A stretch of DNA of 8,538 bases from Planctomycetota bacterium (GTDB lineage Bacteria; Planctomycetota; SZUA-567), in contig JAJBSZ010000440.1 of assembly GCA_020861125.1 (NCBI GenBank), positions 1-8,538 of the forward strand, given 5' to 3'. The notes below the pieces were generated by a model. It was not told where the DNA came from. It was given only the letters and a program-made list of their open reading frames with translations, and searched no databases. The translations under genes were made by a program, and so were the position numbers. Position 1 is the first letter of the stretch, and the number at the start of each line of letters is the position of its first letter. Positions 1 to 6,483 of the stretch are shown in pieces.

Positions 1-2
1 GC

Positions 3-917
3 TTACAGTTCCAGTCCCCGGCGCATGTAGGTGACGATGAGACTGATACCCAGCACCAGGGCGAAGAAGATCACCAGGAGCGCCGACGCGTAGCCGAAAT
101 TGAAATACTGAAAACTCATCTGGTAGGTGTAGATGTTGAGCGTTTCCGAACTGTAGCCTGGCCCGCCCATGGTCATGGTGTAGATGATGTCGAAAGTTTT
201 CAGGCAATCCACCAGGCGGAGCAGGGCGGCGACGCCGATGGTGGGGGCGATCATCGGCAGGGTGATGCGGAAAAAGATCTGCAGGGACGACGCGCCGTCC
301 ACCAGGGCGGACTCGTAGGGTTCGCGGGACAGGGTGGCGAGGCCGGCGATGACGATGAGAGAAATGAGCGGCGTCCATTCCCAGATGTCCACCAGCACCA
401 GGGAAGGGATGACTGTGCTGGAGTCGGTGATCCAGCGGGTGATGCCCCCCAGGGCCGGGCCGAGACCGGCGGCGCGGATGACGTAATTCAGGACGCCGGC
501 GGTGGGCTCGAAAATGAGGAGCCAAACCATGGCGATGGCCACCGGCGTCGCCATCATCGCCATGAGGAAAATGGAACGGGCGACGTGCTTGCCCCGGAAG
601 TCCCGGGCGTCGAACAGCACGGCGATAAGGACACCCAGAATTATCTCCACCGTCATGGCCAGGGCGGTGAAGTAAAAGGTGCGCCACACCGATCCCCAGA
701 AGCGGTCGTCGCTGGTGAAGATGTCGATGTAGTTTTTCAGGCCGACGTAGTCGACGCTGCTTCCGTGGGTGAGGCTCCAGTTGGTGAAGGAGAGGTAGAT
801 GGTGTAGCCGAGGGGAAACACCATCATCGCCAGGATAAACACCACGGCGGCGGAGGGGAACAGCCAGAAGGCGTTCCTGTCCCGCCAGCTGCCGAGATCG
901 CCACGTCCTTGCATCAT
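3..917 (-). CDS. Sugar ABC transporter permease, MalF/UgpA type (CUT1 family)
   Basis: Inner-membrane permease subunit of a carbohydrate ABC importer. The 304-residue protein has about six hydrophobic segments (roughly residues 17-40, 79-103, 113-137, 170-192, 218-236 and 272-299). It carries the cytoplasmic EAA loop that docks on the ATPase at about residues 199-225 (EPYESALVDGAS...ITLP), followed by the GGPG motif at 251-254 typical of MalF/UgpA/LacF-like permeases. Its length matches the short MalF-like members such as UgpA and YcjO, not E. coli MalF itself. Two adjacent ATGs (917 and 914) are possible starts; an AAGGAG lies 5 bases before the first. The stop is TAA at 5-3, so the gene is complete. 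It lies 48 bases after the ATPase gene with no terminator between, so the two should be one operon. These importers normally use two different permeases, so a MalG-type partner probably follows beyond the left edge. The substrate cannot be read from the sequence; a sugar or polyol, or glycerol-3-phosphate as for UgpA, is likely. Confidence 0.93.
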   Translation of the reverse strand: MMQGRGDLGSWRDRNAFWLFPSAAVVFILAMMVFPLGYTIYLSFTNWSLTHGSSVDYVGLKNYIDIFTSDDRFWGSVWRTFYFTALAMTVEIILGVLIAVLFDARDFRGKHVARSIFLMAMMATPVAIAMVWLLIFEPTAGVLNYVIRAAGLGPALGGITRWITDSSTVIPSLVLVDIWEWTPLISLIVIAGLATLSREPYESALVDGASSLQIFFRITLPMIAPTIGVAALLRLVDCLKTFDIIYTMTMGGPGYSSETLNIYTYQMSFQYFNFGYASALLVIFFALVLGISLIVTYMRRGLEL

Positions 918-965
918 GCTCGCTCCTTGGCCGGAAAGCGTGTGGTGCCGTACCTTAGCCGCAGC

Positions 966-2123
966 CTAGTCCTCGGGCCGGGCCTGGCGGCGGCTGGACA
1001 TGCGGATGGGGCCGATGACGCCCAGGAGCGCCTTGCCGCTCTTCGGGTCGAAATACCGCACCGATTCCATCGCCGGCGTCACCCGGATGGTCTCGCCCAC
1101 CCGGTAGCCGTGGTGCTGTTCGACCCGGGCGATGAGGTTCTCCCGGTCGTCGTCATTCCGGGACATGTACATGTGGGCCTCGGCGCCGAGCTCCTCGATG
1201 ACGGTGATGTGGGCGTTCAGGATGTTGTCCTGCACCCCTTCCGGCGCGATGCGCATGTGCTCGGGCCGGATGCCGACGATGACCTCGGGCGACGACGCCT
1301 TGGCCAGGAATTCCCGGTGCTCGGGCGCGGCGGCGAAACGGTAGCCGTCCCCTTTGACCAGGATGTCGTCGCCGTGTTTTTCCAGGGTGCCGTCGAGGAA
1401 ATTCATCGGCGGCGACCCGATGAAGCCGGCGACAAAACGGTTGCAGGGGTGATCGTAGAGAAGGAGGGGCGAACCGATCTGCTGGATGAACCCGTCCTTC
1501 ATCACCACGATCTTGTCCCCCATGGTCATGGCTTCCACCTGGTCGTGGGTGACGTAGATCATGGTGGCCTTGAGGCGGTTGTGCAGTTTGGATATTTCCG
1601 TCCGCATCTGCACCCGCAGCTTGGCGTCGAGGTTGGACAGCGGTTCGTCGAAGAGAAACACCTTGGGATTGCGGACGATGGCCCGGCCCACGGCCACCCG
1701 CTGGCGCTGGCCGCCGGAGAGGGCTTTCGGCTTGCGGGACAGGTACTCCTCGATGGAAAGGATTTTCGCCGCCGCCTGCACCCGCCGATCGATCTCCGCC
1801 TGGGCGATGCGGCGGATGCGCAGGCCGAAGGCCATGTTTTCATAGACGGTCATGTGGGGGTAAAGGGCGTAATTCTGGAACACCATGGCGATGTTCCGCT
1901 CCTTGGGCGGCAGTTCGTTGACTCGGACGCCGTCGATACGCAGCTCGCCCGAACTGATGTCCTCGAGGCCGGCGATCATCCGGAGGGTGGTGGATTTGCC
2001 ACAGCCGGAGGGCCCGACAAACACCACGAATTCCTCGTCGTCGATCACCACATTGGCGTTTTCCACCGCCTTGACCCCGCCTTCGTACACCTTCTCGATG
2101 TTCACCAATTCGACTTTTGCCAT
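966..2123 (-). CDS. Sugar ABC transporter ATP-binding protein, UgpC/MalK/MsmX type
   Basis: ATPase that powers a CUT1 sugar importer from the cytoplasmic face. From the chosen start the protein is 385 residues, within the usual 350-390 for the family. Visible motifs are Walker A GPSGCGKST (37-45), Q-loop Gln83, signature LSGGQRQR (135-142), Walker B VFLFDE (155-160), D-loop SNLDAKLR (163-170) and switch His193 in VTHDQ. Residues from about 236 onward (GSPPMNF, then GIRPEHM at 284-290) form the MalK-like TOBE/OB regulatory domain. The reading frame continues upstream to 2198, but that extension is Arg/Pro-rich and unlike the family. The start at 2123 gives the conserved MAKVELVNIEKVY opening and has AGGAAGGAA 6 bases ahead. 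The permease gene follows 48 bases downstream. It is unusual that no binding protein or permease precedes it, so the operon seems to begin with the ATPase. ATPases of this group may serve several importers; the substrate is not inferable. Confidence 0.95.
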   Translation of the reverse strand: MAKVELVNIEKVYEGGVKAVENANVVIDDEEFVVFVGPSGCGKSTTLRMIAGLEDISSGELRIDGVRVNELPPKERNIAMVFQNYALYPHMTVYENMAFGLRIRRIAQAEIDRRVQAAAKILSIEEYLSRKPKALSGGQRQRVAVGRAIVRNPKVFLFDEPLSNLDAKLRVQMRTEISKLHNRLKATMIYVTHDQVEAMTMGDKIVVMKDGFIQQIGSPLLLYDHPCNRFVAGFIGSPPMNFLDGTLEKHGDDILVKGDGYRFAAAPEHREFLAKASSPEVIVGIRPEHMRIAPEGVQDNILNAHITVIEELGAEAHMYMSRNDDDRENLIARVEQHHGYRVGETIRVTPAMESVRYFDPKSGKALLGVIGPIRMSSRRQARPED

Positions 2124-2364
2124 ACGCGGTTCCTTCCTGATAGTACGGGATCGCGGTGAGATGCGAGGACGACGGCCGGTAGGCTGCGGGCAGTGCAACC
2201 GGGGCGCGAACGCGAGGACGGGGGCGCGATCGGGAAGGCGGGCGCCGTGCGGTTGCCCTGGTCCGCCATCCTGGAGCCGCCGCTACCCGTCGGTGTTCAG
2301 GAACGCTGGTAAACGAGTCACGTGTTGTTGGCTGCTTTGGGAAGCGCGAATACTCCGCGTACGT

Positions 2365-2393
2365 GTAATACCGCATGCCCGACGGGCTGTCAA
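2365..2393 (-). promoter_or_regulatory. Sigma70-type promoter for the ABC operon
   Basis: On the minus strand a perfect TTGACA (2393-2388) is followed after exactly 17 bases by TATTAC (2370-2365), which matches TATAAT at 4 of 6 positions. Transcription would start near 2358, giving a 5' leader of about 235 bases before the ATPase start at 2123. The spacer contains a perfect inverted repeat, GCCCG-A-CGGGC (2377-2387), between the two boxes, where a repressor could sit. This is prediction from sequence only. Confidence 0.6.
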
Positions 2394-2428
2394 GAGTATT
2401 TCCGGCCGGCCGGCGGGCTCGGACAGCG

Positions 2429-2456
2429 CCCGGAACGCGAATACGAATGCGCCGGG
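2429..2456. other. Imperfect hairpin downstream of ycjF
   Basis: CCCGG (2429-2433) plus CGC (2436-2438) can pair with GCG (2449-2451) plus CCGGG (2452-2456), with an AA bulge at 2434-2435 and a 10-base loop. It lies about 60-90 bases past the ycjF stop and just upstream of the ABC promoter. No run of T follows on the transcribed strand, so it is not a classical intrinsic terminator. It could stabilise the 3' end of the ycjF message or be chance in GC-rich DNA. Confidence 0.25.
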
Positions 2457-2516
2457 ATGAGGCGTTCAGACGGTGAACAAACCCGCTGACGTTGCCGTGT
2501 CTTATCCGCCGGCCGG

Positions 2517-3710
2517 TTATTTTGTCGGCTTCATCGGCTGCAGCAGGCGGATGGTGGTTCGGCCCAGACGGTGGACGAAAAAGGCGTTCAGGGCGCCTTC
2601 GCCCAGTTTGGGGGCTATGGTGCGGGCGAGGCCGGAGCCGATGCCCGCCAGAGTGGATTCACCAAACATCTCCGTCAGTTCCTCGCCGGCGGCGGCGGTG
2701 GCCCAGCCGGCGGCCTCCTCGCCCACCCCGGCGATGAAGGCGGCGATAATGGCCCGGTTGAGGATCACCAGAGTCGCGGACCGGTTACTCCGGACGTTGT
2801 AGATCGCGCACAGGTCCCGGATCATTTTCATGGTGATCCCGACGATGAGGGCGGCGTCGAGGAGGGGCAGGGGCGAGGCCATGACGCAGCCGGCGGCGCG
2901 GACGGACCAGGAGCGGATCCGGTGCCGGGCCGCCCCGTCCAGGGCGGCCTGAAAATGTTTCTCGAAGGATTTCAGCCAGGTATGGCTGTCGGTATTGAGC
3001 TGGAGCAGGTACTGGCGTTGTTCCGCCAACACCTTCTGTTCGGCCGGGGTCAGGCCCGCCTGCCGCATCGGTTCCGCCGCCGGCCCGTCCAGCGGGTAAG
3101 CCTGCAAATACCGGGTGAGTTCCTGCCGGGCCATCTGCAGATGGGCCAGGCTGTTTTCCTGGCTTTGGGCTCGCCGGCGCAGGTCTTCGAGGGTGGCGAG
3201 ATCCACCTGGTGGACGACCCGGAGTCGAAACCAGGCGCGGAGTATGCCGGCGGTGAACACGATGATGCCGAGGCAGAATGCCGCCAGCGGCAGGAGTAAC
3301 GCATACTCCAGCCAGGCGGGCAGGGTGGCGGCGAGGGCGAGGGTGGCGGCCACCTGACTGCAGACGAGAAAACCAAACAGGCAGACGAGAAACAGGGTGA
3401 CGAAACCTGTCCAGGTGACGAGGCGGTCAGTCACCGCCCGCTCCAATTCCCGCGCCGGCGGCGGGCTGTCGGCCGCCACCGTGGCGGGATCCACCGCCGC
3501 CGGTTCGACATCGGGAACGTTTTGCGCACACTCCCCCGGGCGGTGCCGGGCGGTGGCCTGGGTGGCGGCGTCGGGCGATGGCGGAGGCTGATATTGGGCC
3601 TGGCCGTCGGCAGGAGGCGGCTCGGCCGGAGTGGTCACGGCAGGACCGTCCACCAGAATCGGTGGGACGTCGGGCTGGTCCAACCGGGGTTCATTGGGGT
3701 TTGTCGGCAT
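2517..3710 (-). CDS. ycjF: YcjF-like DUF697 membrane protein
   Basis: Inner-membrane partner of the YcjX GTPase; its biochemical role is not established. The protein has 397 residues, longer than E. coli YcjF (about 350). Residues 1 to about 90 are rich in Pro, Ala and Asp and probably disordered. Two close membrane segments follow (about 101-122 and 135-156), then a charged helical stretch (about 164-262). The C-terminal DUF697 domain (about 255-395) contains PLPLLDAALIVG, KMIRDLCAIYNV and a Gly/Ala-rich amphipathic region with AGVGEEAAGW. The start at 3710 has GGGAGG 4 bases ahead; a second ATG at 3714 is in another frame and overlaps the ribosome site. It begins 19 bases after the ycjX stop, the usual ycjX-ycjF arrangement, so the pair is co-transcribed. 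In E. coli the pair is stress-inducible and adjoins the phage-shock region. The family assignment rests on the adjacent YcjX, the two-helix-plus-DUF697 layout and the motifs; the domain is confident, the function is not. Confidence 0.87.
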   Translation of the reverse strand: MPTNPNEPRLDQPDVPPILVDGPAVTTPAEPPPADGQAQYQPPPSPDAATQATARHRPGECAQNVPDVEPAAVDPATVAADSPPPARELERAVTDRLVTWTGFVTLFLVCLFGFLVCSQVAATLALAATLPAWLEYALLLPLAAFCLGIIVFTAGILRAWFRLRVVHQVDLATLEDLRRRAQSQENSLAHLQMARQELTRYLQAYPLDGPAAEPMRQAGLTPAEQKVLAEQRQYLLQLNTDSHTWLKSFEKHFQAALDGAARHRIRSWSVRAAGCVMASPLPLLDAALIVGITMKMIRDLCAIYNVRSNRSATLVILNRAIIAAFIAGVGEEAAGWATAAAGEELTEMFGESTLAGIGSGLARTIAPKLGEGALNAFFVHRLGRTTIRLLQPMKPTK

Positions 3711-3729
3711 GCATCCTCCCTGGACCGGG

Positions 3730-5061
3730 TCAGGAAATTATAAAATCGAAAATATGTTCCAGTCCCCGCTGTTTCGGCGCCTGAAACCGGTTGGTCAACC
3801 GCGGCGGCAGTAGCCGGGGAAAGCTGAACCGCGGATCTTCCGGCTCCCAATGGTCGGGCCATTTTTCCGGCACCGAGGGCACCCGGAAGACGTTCGACGC
3901 ACCGTCCCAGGCGGTGATCCCCCGGAGCGCCTTGCTGCCGTCCGTCAGGGTGAGGCTTTCGGCGCACACCCAGGCCGAGGCGGTAAAGGGCTCGTACCGT
4001 ATTTTCGACTGCCTGCTCTTGGCCTGGCGCATCATGGATTTCAGGAGTTCCGCCAAATGGTCGTTGTCCGATTCGTGGACCATATCCGCCTTGGTGGCGA
4101 TAAAGGCGGCCTTGTCCACGTTGGTGGTGAACCAGCCGGAGGGATGGATGATGCCGGCGAGGGAAAGGAGGAGGTCGACCGCATCGTTATACCGGCCGCT
4201 GCCGCCGGAGAGGATGCCCGGAATGTCGATGAGGACCAGGAGGGTATCGCAGCCGTTTATCGCCTGCCGCAAGGGCAGCACCACCGTTTTACGGTAGTGG
4301 GCGAAATGGTTGGCGAACTGGCTGGTCAGTTCCGGGTTGGCGGTCCGGTAGGCCTCGGACAGGGGGGCAAACTCGGCGTTGGGCAGGCCGGTTACCCGGT
4401 CGCGCCCCTGATTGGCAAAATCGGACCGGCCGAACTGGCTGCCGGTTTCGTGGTCGAGCATGAAGGTGGACGGAGTGATGAACTGCTTCTTCTGGTGGAT
4501 CTGGGCGGTCAATCCCTGTTTATAACAGGCGAGCAGCGCCGCCGCCGGTGGCGGCGGGGTTGCGGCCATGAGAGCGCGGTACTCTTCCATCAGCTGGTCA
4601 ATGGTCCACCGCTGGATCATGGCGTCGGACCAATCTTCGAACGTCGTGGCTTCGGCGATGGGCACGTCGGCCAGCCGTTCGCCGGGAAAATCGAGAAATT
4701 CCCAGACCACATCCCGGCTGAGCCAGGCTCGGCGCAGAACCGTGTTAACCAGCCGGGTGGGCAGGCCCAGCTGGCTGTAGTCGAAGGAGCAGGCATAGCC
4801 GTACACATCCCGGGTTTTTTCCGGCCAGCGAATGTCCCGCGATTCGATCATTTTTGCCCGAAGTTGGGCCCGCGGCAATTTGGTGTATTTCGAATTGACC
4901 CGCCGTTCCCGGAAATTACCCAGCTCCGCCATGCCGCCGATGGGAAATTGGTGCGGATCGAATTGTTCGATATGCTGCAGCAACGAGAGGAGGAACACCG
5001 TTTTGCCGGACCCCGCCAAACCGGTGATGGCGATTTTTCGCTTGTGATCGAGCCAACGCAT
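3730..5061 (-). CDS. ycjX: YcjX-family P-loop GTPase (DUF463)
   Basis: Stress-associated P-loop NTPase of the YcjX/DUF463 family, regarded as a GTPase. The 443-residue protein is close to E. coli YcjX (about 465). It opens with MRWLDHKRKIAITGLAGSGK; the P-loop GLAGSGKT is at residues 14-21. DFPGER (124-129) fits the DxxG switch motif, the hydrophobic strand LLVLIDIPG (274-282) is the family's second strand signature, and TKAD (323-326) fits the [NT]KxD guanine-specificity motif. The C-terminus ends in the family's characteristic segment (FPRLLPPRL... to IFDFIIS). No membrane segment is present, so it likely acts at the inner face of the membrane with YcjF. The start at 5061 has AGAAGGAAG 5 bases ahead. 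It lies 103 bases after pheA on the same strand, with a strong hairpin in the gap, and 19 bases before ycjF. I see no good sigma70, heat-shock or sigma54 promoter directly upstream, so transcription may come from pheA. Confidence 0.93.
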   Translation of the reverse strand: MRWLDHKRKIAITGLAGSGKTVFLLSLLQHIEQFDPHQFPIGGMAELGNFRERRVNSKYTKLPRAQLRAKMIESRDIRWPEKTRDVYGYACSFDYSQLGLPTRLVNTVLRRAWLSRDVVWEFLDFPGERLADVPIAEATTFEDWSDAMIQRWTIDQLMEEYRALMAATPPPPAAALLACYKQGLTAQIHQKKQFITPSTFMLDHETGSQFGRSDFANQGRDRVTGLPNAEFAPLSEAYRTANPELTSQFANHFAHYRKTVVLPLRQAINGCDTLLVLIDIPGILSGGSGRYNDAVDLLLSLAGIIHPSGWFTTNVDKAAFIATKADMVHESDNDHLAELLKSMMRQAKSRQSKIRYEPFTASAWVCAESLTLTDGSKALRGITAWDGASNVFRVPSVPEKWPDHWEPEDPRFSFPRLLPPRLTNRFQAPKQRGLEHIFDFIIS

Positions 5062-5083
5062 CTAGGCTTCCTTCTCGCAGATT

Positions 5084-5124
5084 GGTCGACGCATTGTCCA
5101 GCCATCGCGGACAGCGTCGCCACC
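5084..5124 (-). promoter_or_regulatory. Intercistronic hairpin between pheA and ycjX
   Basis: CGACGC (5087-5092) and TGTCC (5095-5099) pair with GGACA (5109-5113) and GCGTCG (5114-5119): 11 base pairs with one AT bulge and a 9-base loop. The outer GGT (5084-5086) can further pair with ACC (5122-5124) across a CC bulge. In the minus-strand transcript it ends about 8 bases before the ycjX ribosome site and has no U-tract after it. It could therefore be an RNA-processing or stability element or modulate ycjX translation; it does not look like an intrinsic terminator. No function is proven. Confidence 0.45.
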
Positions 5125-5164
5125 TGCGACGGGGCCGCGCGTCCGCCCGGCTGGCGGTTCCGGG

Positions 5165-6241
5165 TCAGCGTTCGGTGGTGGTGTCGTAGCGGGGATAGCT
5201 GCCCAGCCAGACCAGGTCGTGTTTTTCGATCAAATCCTTGTCGCCGATGTCGCCGATGTGCCCTTCGAATTCGATATAAAACCAGGTCTCGAAGTTGACG
5301 GCGTCGTCCATGGGCCGGGACTCGATCTTGGTGAGGTTGACGCCGTGTTCGCGGAAGCTGGACAACAGCGTTTCCAGACCGCCCGAGACGTTGGGCACCT
5401 TGGCGAACACGCTGGTCTTGTCGTTGCCGCCGGGGGGCGGCTGTTCGTGCCCGAGGATAAGAAAGCGCGTCTTGTTGCGGGCGTCGTTTTCGACGTGCCG
5501 GAACAGGATGGGAACGCCGGCCTGGGTGGCGGCGATTTCCGCCGACAGCGCGCCGCCCGTGGCATCCTCCGCCGCCCGCCATACCGCCTCGGCGGTGGAA
5601 GACACCGGCGTGCGCACCGCCTTTTCCAGCGCCGGCTGGTTCAGGAACTCCGAACATTGGAGGAATGCTTCCCCCTTCGAGTAGATGGTCCGGATGTCTT
5701 CGAGGTTGTCGATGGTGGCGGAAAAGACGAAATGGATCGGCATGGCGATCTCACCGATGATCAGGGGGATCCGGGCCGCGCCCAGCAGATCCACCGTTTC
5801 CCCGACAATGCCCTGCAGGGTGTTTTCCACCGGCAGCACGGCGTAGTCCACCGTGCGCTTGGCGATCCAGGAAAACGCGCCGGAGATGGTGTGGGTGGCG
5901 ATGAGGTCGGCCGAGGTGCCGAACTTGTACAGGGCGGCCTGTTGGGTGAACGTCCCTTCCGGACCGAGGTAGGCGACCCGCAGCGGATTCTGGGCCTGGC
6001 GCGAGGCGGAGAAGATTTCCCGCCATGCGGCCATGACCGCCTCCTCCGCCAGGGTACCGTCGTTGTGGGCCCGCAGGCGGTCGAGGATCTCCATTTCCCG
6101 GGCCTGGTCATAGATGGGGATGCCCATGGACCGTTTCACCTCGCCCAGCCGCGAAGCCAGCTTTTGGCGTTCGGTGAGGAGCGCCAGGAGGCGGTCGTCG
6201 ACCCCGTCGATGGCGTGCCGCAACGCTTCGATCTCTTCCAT
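5165..6241 (-). CDS. pheA: Bifunctional chorismate mutase / prephenate dehydratase (P-protein)
   Basis: Cytoplasmic enzyme of phenylalanine synthesis: chorismate to prephenate, then prephenate to phenylpyruvate. The length, 358 residues, is normal for the family. The N-terminal AroQ chorismate mutase (about 1-85) keeps the residues aligned with the E. coli active site: Arg8, Arg25, Lys36, Asp45, Arg48, Glu49 and probably Gln84. The dehydratase domain (about 88-265) shows YLGPEGTF (91-98), PVENTLQGIVGET (137-149), SSTAEAV (214-220) and the catalytic TRF at 258-260. A C-terminal ACT domain (about 274-350), which binds phenylalanine for feedback inhibition, has the conserved ESRP at 307-310. The companion GALV-type motif reads GGLE (287-290), which is unusual. 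The start at 6241 gives the standard opening, although the ribosome site is weak. A candidate promoter lies at 6408-6380. No Phe-rich leader peptide is visible, so pheL-style attenuation is not supported. It is divergent from the helicase gene and upstream of ycjX on the same strand. Confidence 0.96.
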   Translation of the reverse strand: MEEIEALRHAIDGVDDRLLALLTERQKLASRLGEVKRSMGIPIYDQAREMEILDRLRAHNDGTLAEEAVMAAWREIFSASRQAQNPLRVAYLGPEGTFTQQAALYKFGTSADLIATHTISGAFSWIAKRTVDYAVLPVENTLQGIVGETVDLLGAARIPLIIGEIAMPIHFVFSATIDNLEDIRTIYSKGEAFLQCSEFLNQPALEKAVRTPVSSTAEAVWRAAEDATGGALSAEIAATQAGVPILFRHVENDARNKTRFLILGHEQPPPGGNDKTSVFAKVPNVSGGLETLLSSFREHGVNLTKIESRPMDDAVNFETWFYIEFEGHIGDIGDKDLIEKHDLVWLGSYPRYDTTTER

Positions 6242-6298
6242 GTGGTTTGTCCGTTTCTCTGCCGGCGCGTGGCCGGTGGGCGACAGGTGACGGGCCCG

Positions 6299-6332
6299 CC
6301 CGGGCGCCAGCCAATACTCCCTGGCGCCGGGG
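6299..6332. promoter_or_regulatory. Hairpin in the pheA leader
   Basis: GGCGCCAG (6303-6310) pairs perfectly with CTGGCGCC (6321-6328) around a 10-base loop; after one mismatch three more pairs form (6299-6301 with 6330-6332). If pheA is transcribed from the promoter at 6408-6380, the hairpin falls about 60 bases upstream of the pheA start codon. No T-run follows on either strand, so it is not an intrinsic terminator. A role in leader stability or regulation is possible but unproven. Confidence 0.35.
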
Positions 6333-6379
6333 GGAGGCGGGCGCGATCGTGGTCTCGGTCCGCCTGCCGTTCCTGGGGC

Positions 6380-6408
6380 AGCATAGGCTTTTTCCCCGCT
6401 TTTGGCAA
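6380..6408 (-). promoter_or_regulatory. Candidate sigma70 promoter for pheA
   Basis: On the minus strand TTGCCA (6408-6403, 5 of 6 to consensus) and TATGCT (6385-6380, 4 of 6) are separated by exactly 17 bases, and the spacer includes an A-run. The predicted start near 6373 leaves a leader of about 130 bases before pheA, containing the hairpin at 6299-6332. It is one of the few AT-rich spots in this region. Confidence 0.5.
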
Positions 6409-6426
6409 GGGCCGCTCCGCCCCGTC

Positions 6427-6454
6427 TTGCTTTTTGTCCCCCGGCCGGTACAAT
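6427..6454 (+). promoter_or_regulatory. Candidate sigma70 promoter for the rep-like gene
   Basis: TTGCTT (6427-6432, 3 of 6) and TACAAT (6449-6454, 5 of 6) are 16 bases apart. The start point would be near 6461, about 23 bases before the ATG at 6484. It is back to back with the pheA promoter; the two -35 boxes are 18 bases apart. The weak -35 makes this less certain than the pheA site. Confidence 0.4.
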
Positions 6455-6483
6455 GCCCGTTTTTCCCCGGGCGGCAACAGCAG

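Larger units (their letters stand above)
2124..2516. other. 393-base gene-free region between ycjF and the ABC operon
   Basis: I find no credible gene here on either strand: the open frames that cross it are Arg/Pro-rich and resemble no family. It holds the 3' flank of ycjF (2516-2400), the promoter at 2393-2365 and a leader of about 235 bases for the ATPase gene. The leader has short direct repeats: GGGGCGCGA at 2201-2209 and 2221-2229, and GCGAGGACG at 2163-2171 and 2212-2220. It also has a CACGTG palindrome at 2319-2324. CCGG is repeated three times at 2402-2413, just upstream of the -35 box. No U-tract terminator for ycjF is visible. Confidence 0.6.

Noticed and set aside
585..2159. Long open frame on the plus strand (524 codons) opposite the ABC ATPase and permease
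   Set aside because: It is antisense to two well-supported genes, has a His/Val/Gly/Asp-rich composition and no family motif. Such mirrors are expected from GC-ending codon bias.
5062..5164. Sigma54 (-24/-12) or heat-shock promoter for ycjX, as expected from phage-shock or heat-shock links
   Set aside because: The best sigma54-like site (GG...GC) has 9 rather than 10 bases between its elements and poor flanks; no CTTGAA/CCCCAT pair is present.
3850..5298. Long open frame on the plus strand (482 codons) opposite ycjX
   Set aside because: It is a mirror of ycjX, which has clear P-loop, DFPGER and TKAD motifs; the antisense product shows none.
6242..6385. Phenylalanine-rich leader peptide (pheL-like attenuator) ahead of pheA
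   Set aside because: The only open leader frame on the minus strand lacks Phe runs, and the hairpin at 6299-6332 has no U-tract.
6247..6483. Possible 79-residue N-terminal extension of the helicase, using an ATG at 6247
   Set aside because: It is Arg/Pro-rich and unlike the family, which starts with MNLNPQQ; the extension overlaps the divergent pheA and rep promoters.
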